Part shown: positions 10,256-22,923 of the stretch, piece after piece
Position numbering within the stretch: the first letter of the stretch is position 1
Layout of the letters: the number at the start of each line of letters is the position of its first letter
Source: Podospora pseudocomata
Lineage: Eukaryota; Ascomycota; Sordariomycetes; Sordariales; Podosporaceae
Assembly (NCBI RefSeq): GCF_035222375.1
Contig: NC_085890.1
Location: 1,550,001-1,614,000, forward strand
Length of the DNA: 64,000 nucleotides
Direction: 5' to 3'
Notes under the pieces: generated by a model
The model's database searches: none
What the model was told of the DNA's origin: nothing
The model's input: only the letters and a program-made list of their open reading frames with translations
Translations under genes and position numbers: made by a program

Positions 10256-12062
10256 TTAGGGGTAATGTATACACTTAGCGTGTACAATACACACACCCAA
10301 TAGGCAGGGCGATGCCTCCTCTCCCCTATTTGTTCTGACAATAATTGGGGCGAAACTCCAGAAAGTTGTGGTGAATGAAATAGCTATGGCTGGAGCTTTA
10401 CTATACTTACCATAACTGAAAGCTGGTAAATGTGGGAGTTTTGGCGACCAAGAATTCTCTGGATGCTTATTGGCCTACTCCTTTGTTTGGAGTATTCCCT
10501 CCTTTTTGGGAGATACGGGTGAAAGACCACGAGGACGACTTCGCTCCTGCCTTTTGTGGCAATGGCAACCACAGTCAAAGGTATCTTGTGCCGTTGATCT
10601 TTTAAAACATAACTCTTGTTAGTAAGTCTTTGTGATAAGAAAAGAGAGCGTTCGACACCTCGTAGTACAAGATGGAAAGTATGGAGAAAATTTGATAGGA
10701 TACGGGCCTTCAAGGATAATTGATATGTCTTTGAGATAGTTAGCTAATAAAGGTAGGTAGGGTGCCTCCGAAGTTTTCTTGCTTCCCAAATCCAACTCAA
10801 TAATATGATGTAAGGTACGGCAGGTACTTTGGGGCGCCCATGAATGTTCAGAGAAAACGACGAGTTAAGTTGTGAATATAGTAGAGAATGCTCCCCTGTA
10901 ATACCTACGTGGGGCTATGAAGCTACCACTGTACTGATGAACAGATTAAACATCTTTTCACAATTCTTCTAACTATATCTCGTGTGTCTTTCCACTTTCT
11001 TGAACAACATAGGTAATGGGCAAGCAATAAAAGTATACCCCCTTGAAATCCCACACTCGGATCGCCAAGGCGAAACCACCAAAACAAGCTTTCAAGCCAA
11101 GATCAAGCCCGGCTTGGCCATCCTTCGTTTCCTCACTCCTTGTACCGATTTTCGACGACATCGCATTCTAAAACTTGATATTGCTGGTGTCATTGTCAAT
11201 CCCTATAAAACGGTCTTTAGCTTCCTCACCGAGGCTCGGGACAGGCAAGGGTCTCGCCGTTAATCAAGCGTTAGCTTTGAGGCTTATAAACCAGCAAATT
11301 CCCGTTGGGCACTTGGGCAAGCGTGTCGCTCAACGGTCTCCTGACCCCTCCTTAGTGTGAGCATGTTTTCAGTGGTACATAACTCCACTTCCGAGTATAG
11401 TGGCATAAGGAAGATGTGGGAATTTGAGTTTAAGGGTTTCCACCCCACTCGATCTAAACGCTCTAGCCCGCGCATAACGCTCCATGAGGATCCAACCTCT
11501 GTTAGACATCTTCACGGCAAAGGCGGCATAATTCTCAAGTGTTCATGCGCCAAAGCAGGAAGGCAGGCATGTTGTAACTTTTTAATTTTTATTTTGTGTA
11601 CATCCCTAGCCAAACTCGGGTATTGTTCTTTCAAATTTAGCCAACTAATCAAGTGATATTAATTAACGCCTTAAACACCTTTCCCAATCCCGCTTATGAC
11701 AAACCAAAACCAATGCCCCTCCCCCCCCCCCCCACCCCCCCAAAAAAAACCGCGATCTCTCGGAATCCCGAAAGATGTGAAGACGGTGACGTCCCGAGCC
11801 AGTCGCTCGCGAAAAAGACAAGCTGAAAGAGCTCCACAATTGCGCGCGTTTCCAGCTTGTGCCGATGGGATATCCACCACAGCTCCACCCCCGATATATC
11901 CGTTCAATGGTAGAATTATCCCCGGATCCCGAATCCCGGGATCGTGGAGAAATATCGTGGGGGAAAGCCAGGAGGCGGGATTCTTGGACCCCCCAAAGCC
12001 CTGAACCCTATTCAGCTCATCCCGGGACTTTCAGCTGAGCGATATCGGCACCACCACCAACC
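10256..12062. other. Gene-free stretch with a C-rich homopolymer tract
   Basis: About 1.8 kb without a supportable gene. The longest frames (about 100 codons) have no recognisable domain. Around 11717-11750 there is a long C run interrupted by single bases and followed by eight A. The sequence just right of it may be the 3' region of the small gene at 12110-12434. Confidence 0.5.
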
Positions 12063-12109
12063 ACCATCAGCAACTCAGAGAGAACATCGCGAATGTGTGA
12101 AGTAGGTAA

Positions 12110-12434
12110 TCAGTGAGCAGAAGGGCTCGCTTGGTTGGAGTCAAGCGTTGTGATGGAGGAGGAGTCGCCGCGGAGGGTCTTTCTTCTTTCGCTGCAAAGG
12201 AGAAATAACGGGTTAGTTGAGCGGTTTTGAGAGATGCGATGGATGAGAACAACAAACATACTGGGTATTCCGGTCGACAATGGTGCACTCCCACTTGGCA
12301 CCAGCGGTACGAATGTGGAACTTGACGCTACCGGTCTCGAGCAGGTTGCGGACCTTGGGGTCGTAGTGGGAGAGGTCAACCGTGCTGGAGGAAGCAGAGA
12401 GGTTGGGGGTGCTGGTGGTGGGTGAGGAAGACAT
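12110..12434 (-). CDS. Small conserved fungal protein, 84 residues
   Basis: Two exons: 12262-12434 (starting at ATG 12434) and 12110-12191 (TGA at 12110-12112), with a 70-bp intron (donor gtatgt, acceptor ttgcag). The joined protein has 84 residues. It starts with a Ser/Thr-rich segment, then carries the most protein-like part, STVDLSHYDPKVRNLLETG followed by KFHIRTAGAKWECTIVDRNT, and after the splice ERRKTLRGDSSS. The frame joins cleanly across the intron (CA plus C gives His). Proteins of this size with the HYDPKVR..LLETG and RTAGAKWE patterns are, as I recall, common in filamentous ascomycetes, but I know of no assigned function. The upstream region carries a run of alternating GT bases (about 12450-12475). 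Confidence 0.8.
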
Positions 12435-15400
12435 CTTGATAGTGAGGAGATGTGTGTGTGTGTAAGTGTGTGTAGAGCTGGCGCTTATATGGCAGTGGCT
12501 GAGAGTGAAGAAAGGTAGACGAAGGTCAGAGAAGTGAGGAGGCAGTCGAGATGATTTTGGGAAGCTAGAGAAGAGGAAACGGGAGACGGGGCAGAGCGTA
12601 AATTATATAGACCAGGCACGAGGCACGAGGGGGAAGCCTCCAGAGCGCTGGACAAGGGGGTGGGCTGTCTGGCCCCTTCTCCTATCGGGTGTCACTAGCA
12701 CGGGCATCCATGGAAAGATACACACGGACTCGGGGACTCGGGTCTTCCAGTTCCTGGGGTCTCTCTGTGTGTGTATCGGAAAGTGGGTGTGGACTTGGTG
12801 GGTCAATAGGGGGAGCGCATACAGCCGAAGCCAAATCGCAGGAAGAGTTGCCCTAAGCATGAGCCATTTTGTTTAGCTTCAGGTACGTACCTAGGTACCT
12901 TGATAGCGATCCGACACATCAAGCACGCTTGCATGCCTGGGTCTTCAGCCGGCTGAGTCCATGTTTTCTCTCGGTTGCAGCGAGAAGGTTGCAGAGATGT
13001 CTGTACTACTCAACCCTTCTTGCATTTCGTATTTCACAGATGGAGAATGGGTTTTGGTGTGGTGGCATCCCTATCTCGGCGCCTTTTCGAACCTGTAGCT
13101 AACTTGGGGTGGGATGCGAGGATGGAGAAGCGAACCACTGGGCCCGCAGCTTAGGAACCCGGGCTCTCATGCAAGCACTTTGTTGCCGTGAAGCCGGGAA
13201 TCAGACATCATTATCCCAAGTTATGACATTGAGAATGGACATTAGCCAGTCGCGGTCAAGATTGACATGGTGCAGCTGGGTTCCCCAGCCCACACACCAC
13301 ACTTGACCCAGAAACCGGAAACCAGCCAGCCGTTTGCTGACCAGGCTGGGGTCAACGTGTGCGGGGGAGGAGAAATGGAGGTGTCATGTAGGGGGTAAAT
13401 GCCTAACACCTGTGTTGGTGTGTTGTGGTCGTAGGTGGTATCAACGGTAGGGTTACCGGCTTGGTATTGTAAGCCACGCCGGCATGATCTCCGTTCCCGT
13501 CTTGGCTGTAGAGCTTGAGTTCCAAAGTTCTCCAGCCAGCACGCAGGGCTCCAGAGTACGAATGGAAGCGCCAAGGTTCCTGTCTCGGACGATCACATCG
13601 TTCTGGAAAGATGAGAGCTGATGAGCCGACCCCCGCAACTGCAGAACACCACACCGTGTTTGTGGCAGCAGGTTACGTGCGTGTAGTCATCTCATTTGTC
13701 CAGGCCTTGGCATGTGTCGAGGGCCATCGGAATATCATGCCCGAAAATGACAGAAAGAGAACTCTGAAGGCGACCTCGAAGCGGCTCTTGCAGAAGTGGC
13801 AATGGAAGGACGAGATTGTGGCAGCAAGCTTTTGCGGCCGGTAAACCAGTTTGGAAGGAGATGTGGTGGAGGCGTTTACATCAAGATGATGAGATTGAGG
13901 ATCTCCGGCCGCAACGCGGTGACATGTCGAAACACAGAACAGGCGTCATTCCATGTGAAAAAGAATGAGAAGAGTTCTTGGAGTGAGTCTCCGATCATAG
14001 ATTGTGAGACGAATGCTGAACTGGATGTCGTGCAGGCCAGTGTCGTGATAACGACATTCTCACGGTGATTGAGGGTGTGTGGCCCTAGCTTGTCTTTCCC
14101 GGCGTCTTGGCTCGGCCGTTAGCCAATCACAAGCTGGGGCATTTCTCGGATTGGTAAGTGGCGGTGAAGTGGGGTATTTTACCACATCTGCCAAGCGAGC
14201 CAAGCCGGCTGCCAAGTCTCAAGGTCTGGCACTTGGACGACACCTCATTCCAGCGTCCTGATCGATAGATCTCAGCATCAGGACAATCGAGCATCACAAA
14301 TACCGTCTCAATTCCAGACTCGGGAATAATGACGGATAATGTCACTCGCATACCCTCCTCTCTGTGGCGCGGGACTTCGACAGCCGGACTGGATTTTCTC
14401 GCCGTAGAAGCACAGCAACTGCAGCTCCATTCGACTGCTCATTGGTTGTGTAAATGTTCCGTAAGCGCCCCCCTACCGAGTCATGAGGGAATTCCCAACC
14501 GTTTCCATGCTTTTTCTAGCCAATGCTTGGCTAGTCCTAATCTTGGGAGCCTCACGCATCCTGATTCACGGCATCACCCAGTACCTCCTATCATGCTCTC
14601 AAGTAATAAAGCCGAGCACGCGAAGAGCACGGGCTCCCGAGGTCCGTTACCCGCTATGGAATCCTGGCCTTCTTCTAGACGATTGATGAGGGAAAAAGTC
14701 TCGGGTGCCTACTTCTGGCTATAGCTACGACCGAGACCATGGCAAGACAACCAACTAGGCTCGTGTCTTACAAGACCGCCTAGAGTTGGGCTCTCGTGAT
14801 TCGAGGCAGTAATTCTCTAGTTCTTGGGTTAAAATGGTGTTCAGGGTGCAGCAGCAACTACCACCAGGGATCCCTCGCCAACAACGGCCTGCCCTGGTCT
14901 CCACCATTCCGTACCGTTCCGTAATGGAGAGCTAAAGTGGCGAGCCGACAAATGGAGATATCCTCGTCCTTGAACCCCTAGGAGCAGAGACCGCGTGACG
15001 GAATCACTGGCTCAGGAGAAGGGGTTGGGCTGCGCTGGCGCCTTGTTCACCTGTTCGTGGTCGCCTTGAGCTTGGGGCGCTTATCCGGTGCGCCGGAAAC
15101 ACTGGAGACATTCCAAGATTGTTTGTCGGTATATGACTGACCACTTTGTTGCCACGAAACTTGCTCGCGAATTGCTCACTTACCCCGACGAGCGGGTGGT
15201 TACCTTTCCGACATGCAGACTGTTTCGGTTCCTCTCCACGTTGACTTTGCGAGCATCGGATCACATTTCAACTACGGCAGTCAACCCCTATCAGCGATGC
15301 TGCTAGTATCCGAGCATGCACTTCAACGGCTCGCCGCTCCAAATTCCTTCAAAAATTCGAAACGATCTTGATTCAAAGCACCATGGAATGGACCCCTTCC

Positions 15401-17475
15401 CGATTAGGGGACCTACAGGTAACATGCCTTGGCAACCGACACGAGCTTCCCATGAGACATACTGGAGATGCTGCTTAAGAGCCTCGTGCTCCTCACACCA
15501 AACAATGTCTAGACCATTCCAAGAGCCGCCAAGGCCTTGTTCAACATCAAAACGTTACTTGAGATTAGGTGATTTTTCTGCACGAGGCGGATCGTACAAC
15601 GCTGGCCAAGCCGGTGGTTCCGTATTGGAGTTCTTCTGAACAGCCAGTGGTCAGCTGGCTTCCCATCACAACCGATGAATGTGAAGTCATCGCATTCGTA
15701 CCTAGGTGGGCAGCATCTGGCACGTCGGTTCTGACAGCAAACGTGAACCACCAATCTGGTCTAGACCCTTGACACAAGCAAGCTGTCAATGACGACGCCC
15801 GTGCCACCTCCCAAGACGGAGGAAACCTACAACATAGACTGACGAAGGTTCCCTAGGGTCCCCTGCCCAGCCGGGTGCTACATATGCAGTGCGACACGTT
15901 TGTCACATTATATGCTACCCTACTGCTTCCAGAGGAGTGTCAGTTGATTGTTGGTCGGGGTGTGGTTGCTCAACATGTGCTAGCAGAGGTCCTTCTGTTA
16001 TTGTGAGTTTTTGTTACGTGAGTGGTTGGAAGTATCTGGGGAAACTTTGCATGAGTTTTGACCCAGAGTAAAGGAGAGAGGGGGGGGTGGAAGCGCATAT
16101 ATGTCTAGCTTGGGAGACCTACATGCGTCCAAGCTTATGCATGGACCGGCTTGGGTCAGCCACGTTATGTGGTTCTTCCAACTTTGTATGGGATGCTGGC
16201 CAGCTTTGGAGGGGAGAATTTCCGAGTTGAGAATGACAAGCAGGAAGAACACCACCCCGGGAACAGGTCGGTAAAGAGCTATACGGTTGGCTTTTGCCAA
16301 AGCCCCACGTTTTGGCCCTACACAAGGTAATAGCTCGTGGGATATGGCTGTATGGAATAGGAAAAGATCAGCACACCTTCTTGTGGTTGATGGATTGACA
16401 GGTGGAGGTGAAGAACGCCAGACTCTATTAGGTACCTTATCCAAGATGGTGTAGAGAAAGTCAAACTCATCACATTAAAAGTTCCAGGCATGATAGCAAT
16501 TGAAAGCAAAAGCAAAGTTCTATCTGTATCTTGGTGTGCAAAACATAAGCAAACACTGATGGCAATGATCTGCTTCATCCCAACGTACCACCGAAACTTG
16601 CAGCACTCAGATTTTCACCTAAGCTGACAACAGTTCTCATTTCGACGTATCCCGAGATTTTTGACAACCCTACCCTCAGGTGGGCAGTCAGCTTCTGTTT
16701 CTCAACAAAGAAGTTCTTGCCCGTAAGTGATTTTCTCATTTCCTATCCAACCAGCTCAAATCAATTGTGACAAACGTCCATGTCTTTACACCCTTCATCT
16801 AGGAAAACCCAAACCACAAAAGAACCACTACAAAGTGCCTTTTATACAACTCACAATTCTCACCCCCTTCTCCGCATTCCATCCTCTTCAAATAAGAAAG
16901 TTTTACAACATTGGAGGGTGTTCATTATACCTGCTCACCACACCACCTTACCTACCTGATGGACAATTCTCCATCGACGCCCATCTCACTTCACTTCACC
17001 CATCTAAACAACAATCCCTCACTTACACAACCCGTTCCATCATGGCACATTAAAACTCACATTCCCTTCTACTCCATCAGTTGGTCCTGTTGCCACGCTG
17101 TAGTCTCGTTGATACGGCAAGAAGATAAGGTGGAGTAAGGGGATATGATATAGCGATGACGCTGCTCTCTCATCCATGTGCGCATCTCCCTCGGTAACCT
17201 TCAACCTAGTCAACCAACCAGAACTGACCTGATTTTCCCTCATAAGCCTATCTTATAGCAAGCTCTAGATTTTGCTTACAGGCCCCGGTATTCACCTCAT
17301 ACCACACCAAGAAATACCCATATAGCCTGACTTCAAAGGAAAACGCGCCGGAACCAAGAGTAGGGATCATTACAATCATCATCGTTATTTATCTCACAGC
17401 ACCCCAAACAATTACTATCGAAAAGTCCGGTTACGCCGTACAAGTACAGTCTATAAACAAAGTTTGGTATCTCTT
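12435..17475. other. 5-kb stretch without a supportable gene
   Basis: Both strands were read for ORFs and for spliced combinations. The frames found are short (at most about 150 codons), overlap each other on opposite strands and show no conserved motif. The part nearest 12.4-12.9 kb is probably the promoter of the small minus-strand gene. The part at 17.3-17.47 kb is likely the 3' untranslated region of idh2. Around 16700-17050 the plus strand is pyrimidine-rich. I see no tRNA, rRNA or transposon ends. Confidence 0.5.
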
Positions 17476-18949
17476 TTAAAGCTTCTCGATAATCGCATCC
17501 GTGAACTGTTTGGTGGAAGCCTTGCCACCAAGATCACCAGTAAGAGCCTTGCCCTCGGCAAGGGTGGCGAAAGCCGCCTTCTCGATGCGGTCGGCGTACT
17601 CGTTCAGGCTCATGTGTCTCAACATCATCATGGAGCTGAGGAGGAGAGCGGTGGGGTTGGCAAGACCCTTGCCGGCAATATCAGGGGCGGAACCGTGGAC
17701 GGCCTCGAAGATGGAGCACTCGTCGCCAATGTTGCCGGAGGGGGTCAACCCGAGACCGCCAATGAGACCGGCGCACATGTCGGAGAGAATGTCACCGTAC
17801 AGGTTGGGCATGACGAGGACCTTGTCGTTGTAGGGGATGGGGTCGGTAGTCATCTTGAGGCAGGTGTTGTCGAGGAGCTCGGCGTCGAACTCGATATCGG
17901 GGAACTCCTTGGCGATGTTGTGGGCGCACTGGAGGAAAAGACCGTCGGACATCTTCATGATGGTGGCCTTGTGGACGACACGGACCTTCTTGCGGCCGAT
18001 GGAGCGGGCATGCTGAAAGGCGAACCGGAGGACGCGCTCGCTGGCCTCGCGGGTGATGAGCTTGATGCTCTGGACGACACCATCCACCACAACGTGCTCA
18101 ATGCCGGAGTACTCGCCTTCGGTGTTCTCGCGGATCAGGACGGTGTCGACGTTATCGTAGGGGGTCTTGTATCCAGCAACCGAGCGGCAGGGACGGAGGT
18201 TGGCGAAGAGGTTGAAAGTGCGACGAAGGGTCAAGTTGAGAGAGACGTGGCCCTTACCGATGGGGGTCTGCAAGCCCGTGTTAGAATGCGCCAACTTACA
18301 CGATAGAAGTGGGGGCGGGGCATACAGCAAGAGGACCCTTGAGGGCAATTTTGTTTCTCTTGATGCTCTCGATGGCATCGTCGGGGATAGCAGTCTTGCC
18401 ATCCTTGAGGATGGGGTCGACGTTGATGGGCTCCCAGGAAATTGGCGTCTGTTCTTTTGTTTAGTCTTTGTGCTTTGTAGAGGTGGTATCGGATGAACGG
18501 AAGCTGTCGCGAAACGTACCTTGGCGGCGGCGAAAATGTCCTTGACGGCAACGGCAATCTCGGGGCCAATGCCATCACCCTCGATCAAACTGACTGTGTA
18601 GTTACCCTGGTATAATCAGCCAGGCGTTTTGTTTTGTCGGCGAGGTGTCACGGCTTGATTTTTGTTTGAGTGATTTTCAAGCCCCTCTTTGCGGCAAGCT
18701 GTCGCATGCGCCCCTCTGAGACCAACACATACCTTCGCATCCTTCTTTCCCTCGTACTTGGCGACCTTCTCGGAGTATAGTCTCTGGTTCTGTTCGAGGG
18801 ACCGGTATTAGCTGTGTGATTGTGACAGTGAGCTGAGTACAAGTTGGGATTCTTTGTCGCACCTGCAGCGAAAGAGTGACGGCCGCGCGGGGAGCTGCGC
18901 GGAAGGCCTGGCGCTGCGCAGGGACAGCAATGGCACGGAGGGCGAACAT
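17476..18949 (-). CDS. IDH2: NAD-isocitrate dehydrogenase subunit 2, mitochondrial
   Basis: Five exons (18863-18949, 18733-18789, 18520-18606, 18326-18448, 17476-18267) with introns of 73, 126, 71 and 58 bp join to 381 residues, the usual family length. It is part of the octameric NAD enzyme that turns isocitrate into 2-oxoglutarate in the citric acid cycle. The first 30 residues are Arg/Ala-rich without acids ([20 protein letters not shown]), a mitochondrial presequence. The body has [11 protein letters not shown], the isocitrate-binding Ser/Arg segment [32 protein letters not shown], the catalytic Lys region [11 protein letters not shown], the metal Asp residues in [11 protein letters not shown], and [13 protein letters not shown]. 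The intact catalytic residues and the LTLRRTF..FANLRP segment favour the catalytic subunit (IDH2) over the regulatory IDH1. It is divergently placed from SEC5. Confidence 0.94.
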
Positions 18950-19686
18950 GGTGACGGTCTGATATGGATTCGAGGTTGGGTAAATGCCCGTCTCAAACAA
19001 GCAACAGGGCAACAAATGGAAAGAAAGAGCGGCAGACCAAGAGGAAAATCGTCAAAGTTTAGGGAAGCAAGAATGGCAGAGAGTTTTAGGTGCCAGGTTC
19101 CTAGAAGAGCAGGAGGATAAAAACCGACCTCAATGCAACCAACTGAATCCACCAGCTGATGCAGGTTTTGGCAGCGACGCAACGGGCAGCGGCTGATGGC
19201 CTGTGCTTTACAGGGACAGGGCCAGTGATAATGAGACCGAGCTGACGGAGCTTCGCTGCTGAATCTGTTCAATTACGTAGCCGATAGCGATAATTACTCA
19301 CTCACCGCCCGAGGTCGCCTTCCATATCTTCCATATGGCCGGCAGAATCGACGCTTTTCTTCGGCCCTACACAGGCGGTGAACACTTGCTCTTCTTCACC
19401 CGATAACGCCGCCGGACCTTTTTGTTTCCGATGCTCGACCTCCACACGGCACGCGGGATGCCAAGCTCCAAGCTCCAATCCCTGCCACCCCGCCGAGACC
19501 CCTGTACGACGCCAACCGCAACGACTGCATCGACAGCCGCGGACGCATCACCAGAAACAGACGACATCGACACAATGGAGCACCCCCACGATGCATGACT
19601 GACGAATTACATGTCCCCTTATCAACGAGAGATTCTAGTATAATACCAGTCTCCGATAGAGCAGAAGTCATCGCGACATCGGCGCC
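18950..19686. promoter_or_regulatory. Shared 5' region between idh2 and SEC5
   Basis: 737 bp separates the two divergent start codons, so promoters of both genes must lie here or overlap the first exons. The ORFs in this stretch are unconvincing. No specific binding site can be assigned with confidence. Confidence 0.6.
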
Positions 19687-22600
19687 ATGGCTGACATCGA
19701 GCGAGAGCGGGCCGTTCTCGACTTCTACCAAATATCATCGCTAAAACCTGAAACGCTGGTCCAGTGGCCAACAGAGAAAGACCGCGACAGCGACGCCTCC
19801 GAAGATGAGAGTGTCAAGAAAAAGGCGAACAGGAGGAAGTCGAGATACCAGGCATTGGAAAGGGCTGTGAGCACCAGGAGTAGCTTCGTCCCTGGTTCTG
19901 AGACTTCAGGGAGTGGTGTTGCGAATTTGGTGCAGCGAGACGAGCCAGACCCCCTAGGATCAACCGACAGTGTTGTTCGGACATTGAAACAGCTGGGGGT
20001 TCCTCTTCAAGATGACTTGAAGCTTCGTAAGTTTGTAGGATATCGTGTTTTTGATATACCAAGATACTTACTTGGACATCTTCTCAGGCAACCGATTCCT
20101 CCTCTCCTCGACGACCTTCTCCCCAGCGCTCTTCCTATCCCAAATGCACGCCACAGCCGATACCCAATCCCTCCTCAGCGGTCTAGACATACTGTCTCGA
20201 TCGATCGACCAAAAATCCGCCTCCCTGAAAGTGCTCGTCGAATCCAACTTTGAGCGCTTCGTCCGCGCCAAAGCCACCATCGACAATGTCTACAAAGAAA
20301 TGAAATACCGCGGGGTTGATCCCACGCCGCCTCGGGCCAGGGCGCACTCTCGACATGCCAGCAGGAATAGTTTTCGGAGTGGCAGCGGTGCGCCCATGAC
20401 GAGCCCCCTGAACCCTGCGACGGACCCTAGAAAGAAGAACGCTTTGGCGAAAGAAAGCGAGTACGGTATTTTGGGTATCAAAGCGCCATTGCTTGATGTA
20501 TCGGCCAAGGCAGAGGAGGTTTGGGGGCCAGCTCTCGGTGGCCGGGAGAAGGAAGAGCATTTGAAAACTGTGGCCTCGTCGCTGGATAGCTACAAGGAGT
20601 ATGTTGAGATCAGTGCAGCTATCGCTGACAGCATCAAGCGCAATGATCACGAATCATTGGTGGAGGAATACACAAAAGCGAGAAGATTTGCCGAACAAGC
20701 AAAGCAGCTCGCGCAGGAACTCGAGGGGTCGCAGCCAGATGAGGACCAGGTGTATCGTATCGTACTGGCAGCGCGCATGTGGCATGACGTGGAGGAACAA
20801 ATCAGCAACCTCAAACGTGATATCTGGAGGAGCTTGGTATCTCCATACAACATGGCAAAGCCAGACTCTGGGAAGTCGGGTGACCAGCATATGGAACTGA
20901 TCACCCTCCTCCTGGAGCTCGGTGTGGAAGACAACCCCATTTGGGTGTGGCTGCTCAGTCGTTACGACTACTTGAAGAGCAAGATTCAGTCGACGACGGA
21001 GCGGTCCAAGGTCGAGATTGAGATCCTGAGGCGCCGTCTTGCCAATTCTGAGAAGCCGAGCCCTCAGACGATTGCTTCTCATATGCGAACTCTTGGACGT
21101 CAATCCCTCGAATCAAAGACTAAAACCTTTGACTCCCCTGACATTGCCGAGTTGTGGGAGCTCAACGTGGCTTATATGAGCAACTTGCTCTCCTCTCAGG
21201 GGATTTTGGGAGAGGTTCTCGAGTTTTGGCAGACGGTTCAGGGGTTTATTGAGGGGAAGACGCAGAGGAGCTTGCCGGTTGGGTATAGAGGCGAGTCGAA
21301 GGAGCATCATCGGCTGTCTCAACAGGGCACGGTTGATCTCCAGAAGGGCGCTGTGGAACTGGTCAGTTTGATTCGGGAGAGTGTGTTGATGTTTTTTGCT
21401 GGGCCTCCGCCAGAGGATATCTCGTTGCTGTTCTCGCCTATGCCGCAGACGCCGAGCACGCCGGGGTATGGTGGGAATTTGACACCGCGAGACCCGAGGT
21501 TCAATCTTGATCCGAATAATATCCCGCCACCGTCGCCGAGGAGAGGGGAGGCTTGGGAGAAGTTTGCGTTTTGGCCGCCGTGGTCTAATTCGTTGAGTGG
21601 TGTTCACTACCTCGCTCGGATGTTGGTTCTTGTTGGTGCGGCGGCGTGCGATATGGCTTCTATTGAACCGGTCGGGCAGGGAGATGCAGCCGAAGTCGAG
21701 CGGGTTAAGACCCTGGTTGGCGTGGCAAGGGAACGATGCGTGACTGCGTTGTGCGCGGCGTGGAACAGGGACGCCGAAAACATCAAGTACGTGGAGGACT
21801 GGAACAGGTCCCCGGACAGAAAAGAGGTGACCAAGATGCCTGCCAGTTTCAAGGCGTTTGAGGGGGCGTTGTTGGCGGGTATGCAGAACATTCTCTACAT
21901 CTCGGAAGCTATGGGCAAACCGGGTGCTGGGGAGATTGTTCTGCCTCCGCCGCCGAAGCTGTTACAGATGGTTAGAAGCCAGTATGTGACGACGCTGTAC
22001 AAGGCGCTGAGCGGGATGGTGGAGAATGCGGAAAGGCCGGTGAAGAAGGCGGATGATGAGTGGACGGTGGATGTGGATGGGTATGTTCTCGTTAGCAGTG
22101 CTGCTGCGCCTAGGGCGTCGACGGCGGTGGGAGGGAGTACGATTGATGCTGGTGATCGGGTATGTTTATTTTTTCCCCTCTATATCCATGAAGTTACTGA
22201 CCGCAGCAGAACGTCCGCATGCTATTAACCCTCTCCAACCTCTCGGCCCTCCGCACCGAAATCGTCCCCGACCTCAACACCCAGTTTGAAAACGCGTTTA
22301 GCGTCAAACTCACCGATGAGACAAAAACCATCCGTGACGTCCTCAGTCAAATCGATGCTCGGCTCTTCCAATCCTACACCCGCCCCGCCATTGAGACACT
22401 GAAACGCATCATCCGCGCTGGAGTGTCGGATCCAAACTGGGCGCCCTCCTCCCTGTCCCGGCCAAAAGAAGTCCGTCCTTATGTCTACGAGGCGCTCCTG
22501 TCTCTCGTCCTCGTCCACACTCAGGTATCGACCACAGCCGCGACATTGACCTCCCAGGTCCTGTCTTATCTGCTCGAACAAGCCTCGAAGGAACTGCTGG

Positions 22601-22923
22601 AAGCTTTCAAGTCGAGGCAGCGGTATAACCTTGATGCACTGATGCAAGCAACATTGGATGTTGAGTTTGTGGCGCAGACGCTGAGCCATTACACTACTGA
22701 CCGGGCAAGCGAGCTCCAGAGCCAGATTTATCAGGAGTTGGATGGGAGGACAGATAATGAGGCTAGGGCGAGGTTGCAGGGGGAGTTGCCGGAGATGAGG
22801 GCAGTTCTGAAGAGGTTGAGGGAGGCGAGTAAGAGCGAGTTTGCTTGTTTTAGGAAGCCTAAGAGGCCGGTAGGAAATGGGTTGGAGAGGAGGGAGACCG
22901 GGGGGAGTGTGGGGAGTTTGTAA
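19687..22923 (+). CDS. SEC5: Exocyst complex component Sec5
   Basis: Three exons (19687-20026, 20088-22159, 22207-22923) with introns of 61 and 47 bp give 1042 residues. The start has a good context (gcgccATGGC). Sec5 is a subunit of the octameric exocyst, which tethers secretory vesicles to the plasma membrane at growth sites such as the hyphal tip. An acidic, basic-rich N-terminus is followed by the Sec5-type segment DPLGSTDSVVRTLKQLGVPLQ, then FLLSSTTFSPALFLSQMHA and SIDQKSASLKVLVESNFERF. The latter is the helical region that starts the exocyst rod. A long helical body follows, with no transmembrane segment. The C-terminus is dominated by helices (LDALMQATLDVEFVAQTLSHY) and ends in a Gly-rich tail. 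The length fits fungal Sec5. Confidence 0.9.

Noticed and set aside
13515-14724. Several overlapping ORFs of 90-130 codons
   Set aside because: No domain, no plausible splice partners and equal ORF density on both strands; consistent with chance in GC-balanced DNA.
17464-18306. A 280-codon plus-strand frame over the idh2 coding region
   Set aside because: It is antisense to conserved idh2 exon 5 and its composition (Gly/Val/Glu/Asp-rich) is that of a shadow frame.
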